Source: Struthio camelus
Lineage: Eukaryota; Chordata; Aves; Struthioniformes; Struthionidae
Direction of reading: 5' to 3'
DNA length: 64,000 bases
Assembly: GCF_040807025.1 (NCBI RefSeq)
Contig: NC_090945.1
Span: 71,807,088-71,871,087 of the forward strand
The notes under the pieces: generated by a model
Databases searched by the model: none
The model's input: only the letters and a program-made list of their open reading frames with translations
Told to the model about the DNA's origin: nothing
Translations under genes and position numbers: made by a program
In this document: positions 10,913-21,748 of the stretch, one piece after another
Position numbering within the stretch: position 1 is the first letter of the stretch
Layout of the letters: each line of letters starts with the position of its first letter

Positions 10913-13900
10913 AAGTATGCTGTTCAGCCGCAGGTCTCAAAGGCTATAAAGTAAAGGTGATATCAAAGAGGGACTAGGAGTCTAGTGCTTAAAAGTTAAT
11001 CCAATTTTTCCAGACAGTCTTTAAAAGAAGGTAACTTCTACTTTAGGTGCCCTCATGCATGAAGAAAGGCTATGATCCCAAATCAGTCTGGCTATTTTAC
11101 AACTGAGGTAAGGGAAGATGTTTTCAGTTTAACAAAACTACTGGAAAATGCCACATTTGCTTTAATACCATGGACTGTCTTCACCATATAAATTTTAATA
11201 TAGGAAATATCAACATTTTCCACTGTTTGCTAATCCCATGTGGAGTGTTACAGAGGGCTTTCTTTCAGATCTTATCACGTACTGTGAGTTCTTCAGCTTC
11301 AAATATGAAATGTTTCTTGTTGTAAATTGACAGTTCTTGTTCCACCCTAATTCCAAGAGGCTCTTCTAAAGAGAAATGAAATGTGACAATCAAATTGCGT
11401 GATAGGAACGGACAGGTTGATTTGTAGCATTTAAAAGACAGCTGCTATTATTATTAGACAATTTGATATAGTAGAAGAATGTAATTCTATAGTCTACAAA
11501 CACTTTAGTACAGGTTCAGTAGCCTAGTGGTATTTCAGTTATATTTTATTCATCAGGCGTTTTGTCTCTATTTTCAGGAAAATAACAAATGTCTTATGTC
11601 AGAACATTTTTATAGCTCTTTCTTCTAAACCTCAACATTTTCACACTATATTGCCATTTAGGCAAATATGTGTAGAAGCCTTGTTCTAAATTAAATAGCA
11701 AATACTTAGTTATTGTCCTCTCAAATACAGGTACCTGTGTAACTCATTCAGTTCCATTCCTCATAACCTAACATCTTTTCCACTGTGATGTATTTGGTCC
11801 CCTTAGCCTATATGGATGCCTGAAAAGTGAGTTTCCTTGGTATATTTTGCAGATTACTGAGTGAAAAATTTCAGGGGTAAATTATTTAGCCTCCTAATTT
11901 CACCTTTTTTTTTTTCAAGTTCATACAAAACACCCCTTCGGTCTGGAGTACTTAGTAACAACAGAAAGCATAGGAACAACCCCTGAATTTCTGTTATGCA
12001 ATGAACTGACCTGCTGCCAGCTACGGGATAAGACCCACACAAAAAAAGATGATGTGAGCCTCTCAACACACAACTTCTTCGTAAATGTCTTCGCAAGAAA
12101 GATTAAACAGCACTTAGTTAAAATCTGACATAAATTACTTGTGATGTGTGAGTCAGTCCAAGACATCTACAGCAATGATGAATGTTGGCTCCATTTCACT
12201 GAAGCCAATAAAAAACCAAATCAGAAACAAAAAAGCAGGTTCATATGTTCTGTATCACTTTCCTCAGGAATTAGAATTGACAATATACAGTGAAGTGTAT
12301 TCTCGACTGCGGAGGTCTCTCTTCACTGCAAGCATAAGCCCTGGTCATTCTGATGGTTTACTTTCACTTTATTTATTTCATTGATTTCATTTGAATTATA
12401 TTTGGTTTCCCTTGCACGCAGTTTCAATAAAAATACGTTGGGGTTATCCCCAGCAGCGTGGAGCATGCTCATCCCAGTGGTGAGCAAGGTACACTGGGGT
12501 GCATGGCGTATCCTCCAGTTTTTCTGTTTTTCTGATTTTGCACTAATTTGCCACTTTTGGAACAAACTGAACTGCAAAACACAATGTGGACATTTGATTC
12601 TCAGGCTTCTGTTTCACTTTAAAAAAACAAACAGCAAATGTCAAAAGAGATGACAAATCAAGGGAAGAGCCTTTTAGCCATTTTTAATCCAATGGAGTAC
12701 TTTTGGATCACAGCATAACTAAAACAGTGAAGGATGACTGAAGTTTTCATTTTCCAGATCAATCATTTTCCTTTGTAGGTTAAAAAAGATGATCTCTGTC
12801 TCACTGATAAATGGCCAAGATATTGCATAGAACTTGTAACATTTCCCAGTATTCAATTAATCTTCTTGTATTGAATTTATTTACCCTAATAGACAGTAAC
12901 AGGGAAAGAAGAAAGAAGTGCAAACAGAAAAATTTAAAAAGCTATCATTTGAAGAAAGGGCACATTCCTGCGAAACACAACATCCACCAAAAGTAAGATA
13001 CTGCCACAATGTCATGACATGAAAAGCAACCACCAAAATAGCTTTGCAAAGTAGATTTTCCTATATTTCTTCAAATAAATTAAGCTCATGTTCCATTTTT
13101 CCGTAATAATACAACTGTCCGTTATCGGTCTGTAGAAACTGTTGCTATTAATTACTACACAAAAACAACTGAGAGCAGAGCCCCAAAATGTATAGGCAAT
13201 ATACATAGGCATTATATCTTGGGAAGAAAGGGAATGTATTGTAGGCAGACCAGCTACTGGAAGTGTCTGGTTTACGTACTGTAACTGCCTCTCTTCTCTG
13301 ACTGTGCAGCACGTCTGGGAACCCTAGAGAATAGATGGTTGCATTTCTCATTAATTCCTTGAGCATGGAACAGCAATTGCAGCTAAGCCGCAGCTAGCTG
13401 AATATAGCTTTTTATTTCTTCCCAAGGTCCACAGGCAGTCTGCAGGAAGGCTGGGAAATACATTCAGTTCTCCTAAGCGCTAATTACATTTCTCAGTTGC
13501 AAGACAAATCTCTTATTAAACTGATATAAACCTATGTGAGATACTTACCAACTGTATATATAAATGTCCAACAAAACAGATAATTTTGGATATATTTTCA
13601 GAAGTTTGATGACTATGAAGAAATACTTCATTATTCAACAGCTGTGGTGCAAAGGCTGTAGTAATTCTAGTATAACATACAGTCCTCTATGCTATTAATA
13701 CGAGTGATGCAATAGTTAAGGGGTTAGACATGGGATAAATAGCATAACAATAGCTCCAGTTCCAAGAAAATCACAGACAGATTTTTTTTCTCATATAGAC
13801 TAATATATAGGTAGCATGAAAGTAGGCCTTGGTTTAAAAGATTATTACTAGCCAATCAGATACGGGTATATATGTTGTAACACTTTCAGGTCTGATATGC

Positions 13901-16131
13901 ATAATCTCCAGGCATTTTCATTTCACCTTGAGATCTAATAGCTGAAAACTGAGGTCCTTGTGCCATGTATATGTGGTCTGTAAACTAAAAGGATTTCTTA
14001 GGTAAATTTTCTAGGATGAAAGATAGCAAAAACGAATGAGGGGGAATATAAGTGAAGAATGAAGTTATAAGAAAAGAGTAAAGAGAATAAGAATTCTGTG
14101 TATTATATGTTGTTTTATGAAGGCCCTTTCTAATTGATAGAGTCTAGAAATTATAAATCTGCTTTAAACCGTGTATCCTACTGGCTACGTGACAGGAGCG
14201 TTCAGTGAGAAGAGACCTTTAAAGGGGGAAAACTCCGAATTTGTCCTTCTCTGATAACTCAGGCTACAAGGCAGTTGCTACTGCACTACCCACTTAAATA
14301 GATGAGAATACCCATTCCCTTTAGCCAAGTAATTACTGCAGTAAAGTCAGATTGCAAAGCAGAAAGCAGAGTAGATGTTCCCAGTATTACCTCTAGCCCT
14401 CCAGGGCCTGAATTCTCTTTCACTTCAAGATGGTAAAATATAGCCTCAGCTCTTCAGGGACAGAGCATAGCCAAAACATTCAAACATTCAAAATGAAACT
14501 ATTCTGCATCCAGATTTAAAGATTTCAGAAGTCTAGAAAGACATAAGACAAAATTAACTGCAATTTCATAATATTCCACAGAGTCAGTAAAAACAGAATG
14601 ACTGGGACTGTACAAGTAACACTATAATTTTGGCTAATGTTTCCACCCCAAAGTGTCATTTTCTGAGCTAAAACATCAGCCACCCAAGAAACATGAAATT
14701 GTTCTTGCACAAGAAGATTTTCTAATTCAAAATAAAACACAGTAAACTACCTAATTATATTCAGATCAGGTACCCTCAACAGATGTTACGCATAAGATCA
14801 ATATCAAAGTGTACAGTTACCCTGATACCCCACAAATGTAATCATGAACTAAATTAGCAAAGAATAAAATCAAGCACAGTGCCAGGCAGAAAGCTCTATA
14901 TAAAAGCAATTTCATGCCCTGTCATGTGACAATGATGACGAGCCCACTGCATTTAAGTAGGTGTTGCCAAGTAGTTGTGCACCCCCAGCATACGTTTGAA
15001 ATAACCTCAGGAATCATAATTTTTGTGTAGGAGCTGTAGCGCTGTAGCACATAGCACAGAGCATTCTTGACTAGGGTGAATACTGAGCCTTTAAGTAGTT
15101 CAAAACCAAGAAGCTAAAGGACTGAAGATATGAAAGTTGTATCCTGTCATAAAATTACTCTTCTGTGATCGCATGTGCTGTGGCAGATTTTAACCTACAT
15201 AGGACAACAGAATATCCACTGCAACCAATCTTTGCTAAAAGCGCCTAAAATTCATAGGAGATATTTCTTTGATTTTGAGGGCAACCATATAGGTGGGTGG
15301 AGATAGGCATAAGGGGGCAGAGAAGAGTATCCTATGGTGAATGTCAGACAAAAATGAGGAGGAAGGCCAGTCCAACTGTTTATTAGAAATCATTTTTCTG
15401 GTGAAATGAAATGTATTTTTATGAGTTGTTACATAAGTCACAAGCTCTTTGTCAGAGTGGCAAACCTTTTTTTGTTTTGTTTTGATTTTTTTAAAATAAA
15501 GTCTAGCACAATGTTCTCCTAAGCATGAATAGCCAGGTACCTCAGCATGGCTGCCCACGAAATCTGAACACAGAAGGGAGATGCCTAGTGATAGACATTT
15601 CAAAGAGCTCTGGAGGTAGATGTGTCTTAAACTCTCTTCTGTTCAAGGCAATTGCCCACAGTATTATTAACCTAATATGACTTTTCTTAAGGTATGGTAT
15701 TTAGTTCATAGATTGCTCACAAGGAGTACACTTAGCCAGTTTTCTACAGCCAACTCACTACTTGTATTATGAACTATTGCTCTAAATCCTTTAGTACATA
15801 ATTATAAGGACGTAAGACATTGCAAATGGCAACTGTACGGCTAAATGCACTTTTTTTTAGGGAGGGATGATGATCCTTGACCTAGGAAAGTGGTTTGAAT
15901 TCAGATCAGAATAAAAAGCCATTCATTTCTCTCCTGGACCTCATAGGAAGCACACAGGAAGAATCAGGCACCTCCACATGAACATCCCCTAGACGGCAAC
16001 AATTTAGGAAGTTCCTTCATGTCAGACTACTCAAAGCACTCCAAAGCAGTACGTGCCTTAACCCTCACCCTCTTTTCAAGGCAGCCAGCTGCCTTCTGAA
16101 ATTTCAAATATATGAGCAAGCTTCACTTGTG

Positions 16132-16173
16132 ACAGCAGTTCCCACGATTTATACAGCAGTTTCCACAATTTAT
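16132..16173. repeat. tandem duplication, 2 x 21 bp
   Basis: ACAGCAGTTCCCACGATTTAT is followed directly by a copy that differs at two positions, both transitions. The copies abut exactly. In one frame this gives a seven-residue duplicated peptide (TAVPTIY / TAVSTIY). That frame is only 65 codons and I do not regard it as a gene. Confidence 0.85.
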
Positions 16174-16868
16174 ACAAGTTCAGTGGCTAAAGTGTTTGCT
16201 CAGGAATCAGGAAATTTGAATTTTGTTCCTGTCTCGCTTGATTTGCGAATCAGCACATGGAAGTGTTCATATACAGAACCACTAACCTTGAACTTACCAA
16301 AGACCGAAGGAGTTAGTCCAAGCTAGAAAACAGCAATCAAAAATAGAACAAAAAGAAGTTAAGAGCTATTTAAAGTTATGCTTTAGGATTCTACTTTTTC
16401 AGTAATTGCTCTTGATGTAAGTGTGCTGCAACCTGCAGTGTGGTGTAGAGCGGCCTGAGCTAGCTGCAGACAGGCTAACTCTTATACCACAAGTAGTCTA
16501 GGCACAACAGCATGGAGCTCTGGGCAGTTTAAATTGTGCTGCTTTTTGCTACCACTAAATAATTTTGTTGGAATGTGAAATTATTCTTTTTCATGAGAAG
16601 GGTTTTTATTTCTAAAAACCTGCCAAGAACTGTGCTAATGCTTTTCCCCTAATAGTGTTTGACTTAGCCCTGGCACAAGGGCATCTAAAGTCAAGGGAAA
16701 GGCAGGTCATCATTTCCTAGTATGGGGCTTCAGGGGCAAGGAGGTACCTGCTTACTTCTGTCCATCGCCATTCATGTGCCACAGGTGAGAGGCAAGGTGC
16801 AGCGGTCTCGGACAGAAATAAGCATGAAAGAGCGGCAGGTAGGAAATCATCACGTTAGTGTTGCTGTT

Positions 16869-16896
16869 GAAACTCTCATCACAGTATGAGAGTTTC
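16869..16896. repeat. perfect hairpin (11-bp arms, 6-nt loop)
   Basis: GAAACTCTCAT at 16869-16879 is exactly complementary to ATGAGAGTTTC at 16886-16896, with CACAGT as the loop. It is not inside a recognisable RNA gene. Confidence 0.8.
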
Positions 16897-17067
16897 CCGA
16901 AAGCAATGGCAAATCAAGCCAAGGAGTGAAGGAAGCATAACTGGGGACCCTTTCCGTATGGAGCACTGTGGTTTAACGCTCCCAGATTAAACCACAGGCA
17001 AAGGGAGCCACTTTACTTCTGAGAGAGAGCATCCACACAGGGGTTTACTGTGTCTGAACTTGACTTC

Positions 17068-17240
17068 CCTGAGCGTCCCAATGTCAGCAACCCCTCTGCT
17101 AGACACAGGACGTTGTGCAGAGAGAAGTGATGCTAGGCCGGGGGAGGAAGGCAGATCCACGCCTAGCGCGACCCGGGGCCGGTCTGCTGACACTACACGA
17201 GCACGGTACACGCCACGGCTGATTGCACTGCAGCGTTCCT
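17068..17240. promoter_or_regulatory. small CpG-rich cluster
   Basis: About 13 CpG dinucleotides fall within roughly 165 bp (17074-17235), against a CpG-poor AT-rich background. The stretch includes CTAGCGCGACCCGGGGCCGG. It is shorter than a conventional CpG island. It could be a small regulatory element, a hypomethylated spot, or the remnant of an unrecognised GC-rich insertion. No transcription-start motif can be assigned. Short open frames cover it on both strands, as expected where stop codons are rare. Confidence 0.4.
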
Positions 17241-19370
17241 GCTGTTTTAATAAGACATTTCCTCTTAGAATAAATAACTAACAGTATCACTTTGTGGGGT
17301 GGCTTTCTCACAGCTCTCAACAGTTGACATTTGAAAATGACTTTCACCAGTGACCTAAATTAAACTCAACTAGATCCTAATGCCCACCACTTCCAAGGGG
17401 CCTCCTCTGTGTATGTACAGCTTCACCAGCATAATCTGGGGTGGGAAACTGTTTTACTCGCCTGAATGTAAAGTGCTAACACCAATTTCCTTCTCACAAA
17501 TACACATGCACTTGGATGCCACTCTTTGAACGCTGGGCTGTGTTCACGCTCACTGCTTGCTTGCTGCCTTCATCCCTGAAATAGCGCATACGATGCCAAT
17601 GCGAAGCAGTGATGTCAAAACCAGTTATTTAAAGCAACTGTAAAGGTAAAGTAATTTATTTTAATGAGATGAGGGCAGAAGAGTTATACATTGCACTTAG
17701 CATGATTTCCTTGGAAAATTTTGTGAAAGCACATAGGTGTTACTGGTTCATAGTCAGAGAAACTTGGGAAAACTGAAACTCACACTTTGCCTTCCCCATT
17801 CCCATCTTGTGATAATTTTGCTGCCATGCTGAAGGCCTTTCAAATTGCTCGTCTCAGCTTAGCTGCCTTCACCTACCTTCTTCTGTTTTCCTTTAGCTTG
17901 TGTCCTGCCTCCAGGTCTCTTTGCTCCCCTTCCCCTTGCCCTTCCTTCCCCCCTCCCTTTGCTTGTCTTATTCTACTATATTTTTAAAAGCCTTTTACCT
18001 TATGTTACTGCCAATCTGTCTCCCAAGGCAGTAAATCAGCGCCTGTGGAAGCTGATCCTCCCCCGACTGACTGCTGCTTCTGTAAGTGCCAATTCGACTC
18101 AGCAGGAGACTGGCGGCCAGATGGCAGCAGTAGGATACTTTTAAAATCTGTGATTCTTCAGTGTCCTTATGGAAAGGGTGGGCTTACAAGAACCAGAGTA
18201 GGTGGTTCTGTTTATGTTCTAGTATTAAAAATTAATGTCAGGGTAGATTTGTTTATTTGTACTCTTATCAGTACAGTTTGCCTAAAACCTAACTGTATCG
18301 ATCCATAACACACTTATCCGAGCTAAAAGTAATGTTTTCAGCAGAAACTGATACCATGCAAAATTTTCTTAGGTTTGCTTCTTGTCAAAAATTCACATCG
18401 CAGACTGTGGCTGAGTTGTGTGAACCTGTGAATAATATGAGAGAAACTCACACTCATCTGTGCTTTGCTGTTAAAAAAAGTTGCAGTTTCACCACTGTTT
18501 GCCCCAGGATGGAACGTAACTCAGCAAGTTGCAGCTGCAAACCTGGACTTGTTCGGGCTTGAGACACCAACAGGAAACTTGGAGGTGGAGACTGCAGGCA
18601 GCATGTAGGTAAACCCCAGTGGAAAAAATCTGCCCCACTGTCAGGGCTTTGGAAAGAAACTGCACACGGGACTCATTAAAAGGCTTCAGTGGTCCTGCAG
18701 ACCACATGGGATGTGAGCACATGCTGCAAAGCAAAAGCACAGTAAGGTGCTGCTCTTCTTGGGAAGTTTTTATGAGTTGGGTCTGTGGAGGAAAGCTGCC
18801 GTACACCTGAAATTATTAACTCATGTTAAAATAGACAGTGGAATCTGGATACTCATTAGCTCATTCATCAGGAATAATTTAAATATTGCAAAAAATAAGA
18901 TATCAACTAATTAACAGCAAATTCTTGGTCCTCTGCTGAGTTCTTTCCGGTCAAGAAAAATATGTACTCTGACAAGTTTCTAGTGGCGTTACCATGAGAA
19001 GGAAATTTCTGATCTCAGATCTAGTAGAATAAAGCCTTACATATGACTTTCTACAGTCTTACAGTGATTCTAAGCTCTGTGTTATTTCTTGCATGAAAAC
19101 TGGAAGGACTTACAGAAAATGAGAAATGAGCGGATTATCCTAGGCAGCAATAATGAATTAACTTAATCTGCCTTTTCTTAGTTTTGTACATTTTATGTTG
19201 CTATAGCTTTTGACATAGGTGAAGATTAAACATTCAAAGCAATACAATGTACCTCAGGCATATTTCATCCAAGCTCATGTATACAGATGCTTGTATTTAT
19301 TCTTTATCCTATTTCCAGCCCCCACAGTTTCCCTGATCTGCTGCTCAATCTGCTGGTGTTGTCTTTTGTT

Positions 19371-19418
19371 CACAACCCTTTTGCTATTGTAAAACACAAC
19401 CCTTTTGCGACTGTAAAA
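19371..19418. repeat. tandem duplication, 2 x 24 bp
   Basis: CACAACCCTTTTGCTATTGT plus AAAA (19371-19394) is repeated immediately at 19395-19418 with two substitutions. The unit length is a multiple of three and leaves one frame open (HNPFAIVK / HNPFATVK), but the 62-codon frame has no other support. Confidence 0.85.
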
Positions 19419-19573
19419 GGCTCCCCGGGATTAAGACACAACCTTGACTGTCCCATGGCCTCCTTTGAGTGCTGAATGTACTTTGGCTGGGAGTTTCAGG
19501 TGATTAGGCAAAATTCTTCCTGCCTCTTTGAGCTCCTAAGGATTTACTGCAGCACCAAAGAACATGAGCTTTT

Positions 19574-19650
19574 TAACTGAGGTAACCGTGAGATGCTCCT
19601 AACTGAGGTAACCTGAGATGCTCCTAACTGAGGTAACCGTGAGATGCTCC
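19574..19650. repeat. tandem repeat, 3 copies of a 25-26 bp unit
   Basis: Three consecutive copies of TAACTGAGGTAACCGTGAGA plus TGCTCC lie head to tail. The middle copy lacks one G (ACCTGAG instead of ACCGTGAG), and otherwise the copies are identical. Such near-perfect arrays are typically young minisatellites and are often length-polymorphic. Confidence 0.92.
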
Positions 19651-21682
19651 AAGGTTAGAAAAAAATACAGGGAAAATACACTGAAAAAAAGGACACTTAA
19701 CTGCAGTATTATGAGGCGGTGACTCAGCAGGGTCAGAATTTAGTAGACTATGGTACCCTTGTTATGGAATTTTTAAATAATTCTGTGCAACTGAATTATA
19801 CCCCTGCTATAAAATTTAAAGGTTGGTTTAACCCTCCTGTTGAGGTCAGAAACCCCAGTCCCAGGATGAGTGGCCAATGAAGCAAAGATGCAGGAGGGAA
19901 AGGACCCAAGAGCTAGATATCATTCCTAGGCCAGGAGAATATTTTAGAAAACAAAAGGAGAAGAGAGAACCAAGGACACAAGGACAAGGAAATCACTCAA
20001 AAGATCTGAGATTAGGGGAGATAGGAGGTAGGAATTTGGGTAGGGTGAAGTTGGATATTAAAGAGACAATGAATGGTGGACAGGGTAAAAAGGATTTGTC
20101 TGAGGGAGTGGAATAGACTGAGAGATCACTGTGATATTTCCAAATATTTGAATTGAATTTATATGGGATAGAATTCTTGCTATCATGACATAGTGACAAT
20201 AGAGGGGAAAAAACGGAAAATAACTACATCGCTCACTGGAGAAGGTACATGGATGAGCACATTGCTAAAAGACTGTCTGGATTAGAGAATGCTACCTATT
20301 TAAAATTGAAAATGTCTTAATTAATTTTGTTAATCTGGGCTTAGAAGTTTTGTTGCGTGCATTTTTGAATAATGAACATAAAGGCTCGTGGCTTTCCAGT
20401 CATTTTACCTTGCAATATTTCTTTCTTTCTTTCCATTTCATTTCATATTTATGGATTTTTCCTATTTGTCCCTCTAAATCTTTCCCACTGTTCCTGTCTC
20501 TCTCTCTTGCTTGTGTTTCAATTTGTACTGCAGCCTGTTACCTAGAGTCCCTGTTCATTTCATGCAAAAGCAAACTAAAATGCAATTCAAAATGGAAAAA
20601 CAAGTTAAAAGTGTTATTTGATATTATCTTGCCTATTCAGATGCATTTTTCTGTGTATTTCGATTATCATTTGTCTCCTAGCCTACATCCTTGACATGAA
20701 TTTGATACATTGTTTTGTTCATGTGGTTAATATTTAGGTTAAGTGAGGCAGCACAAGGAATTTACCTACGTTTTAAAAATGTTTAGTGACCATGTGACCC
20801 TGAAGAAGCACATTGATGGCCTTGAGAATAAGTCTTCCTTTTATGCACAGGCCAGGCACTCAACAAGCAGCTGAGGTATAAACTTTCCAAGGTGTGCTCC
20901 TGTTGATTTTAGGCAAAGATCCAACAAGAGGATTTCAAGGAAAAAATAAAAACAAAACAAAGCAAACAAACTAACAAAACCCCCTCCTCTCGGCCGCATT
21001 CCTTACTAAATGCTCGCCTTCGCTATTTGACCTTCTCTAGTGAACAGCATGCATAGAATGGGTTCAATAATTTTAATTAAGATTATGCTAGACCTTGGAG
21101 CTTGGTGTGATCTCATTCGTCTCCCTCTCTTGGGATAAGGAATCTATACTTTCTTATAGCGCTCTCCCAGGTGTCTGGGGTTTGCAAGCAGGAACTTACT
21201 CATTGAACCTAAATAGCAAACACCCACAAAACCTCCAGCAGGAGCTCAAAAGGCTGATTCCAGATGCTCATACTGAGGCAAACTCCTACTTTCACCATGG
21301 GAGGTTTTGCCTGGAAGATAGAGAGCTTAACATGGAGAGATGGCTGACATTAGGAGAGGAGCAAGGCAATTTTGAGCACTAGGCAGTCACAGTTCAGGAA
21401 AAGTGAGAGAACTAGGGAAGGAACTGTGATTTTTTTGCCTAACCTGTTCCCTGGGAAGAAGAAAGATGCACTGCACATTATTCTAAATTGATAATCTATT
21501 CTTTTAAACAGAGGCATTTAGTTGACTGATGAAGGTTGAGTTTCTATCTCCCCAGCAAATACATGTAGGTCAGAGCTCATTATCCACTCTCCCCCTGAGA
21601 AATCATTTATCCAGTCTCTGCAGGGAAATATAGTAAGATGCTCTCCTGACTTTTTTTTAAAGAAAGAAATATTAAAAATGCA

Positions 21683-21748
21683 ATGAAAATAAAGGGAAGG
21701 GATTTAAAATATTAATTGCTCAATCATTTCCCTTTGCTTTATTTTCAT
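21683..21748. repeat. hairpin with 20-nt arms
   Basis: ATGAAAATAAAGGGAAGGGA at 21683-21702 pairs with 21729-21748 at 18 of 20 positions, leaving a 26-nt loop. The total length (66 nt) is in the range of microRNA precursors. However, the stem is AT-rich and shorter than the usual 30-35 bp precursor stem, and I do not recognise a known seed. Confidence 0.7.

Larger units (their letters stand above)
10913..17067. other. AT-rich non-coding stretch
   Basis: No supported gene. The largest frame is 122 codons on the minus strand (15235-15603). It contains a lysine run created by a T-rich tract near 15475-15495 and has no recognisable domain. Local structure consists of the 21-bp tandem duplication at 16132 and the hairpin at 16869; the rest is unique sequence with homopolymer runs. 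Confidence 0.65.

Noticed and set aside
15235..15603. 122-codon minus-strand frame
   Set aside because: It contains a lysine run generated by a T-rich low-complexity tract and has no domain-like character.
20350..20694. 114-codon frame with hydrophobic and serine-rich N-terminal half
   Set aside because: It is driven by a pyrimidine-rich TTTC/TCTC strand, which always reads as Phe/Ser/Leu.
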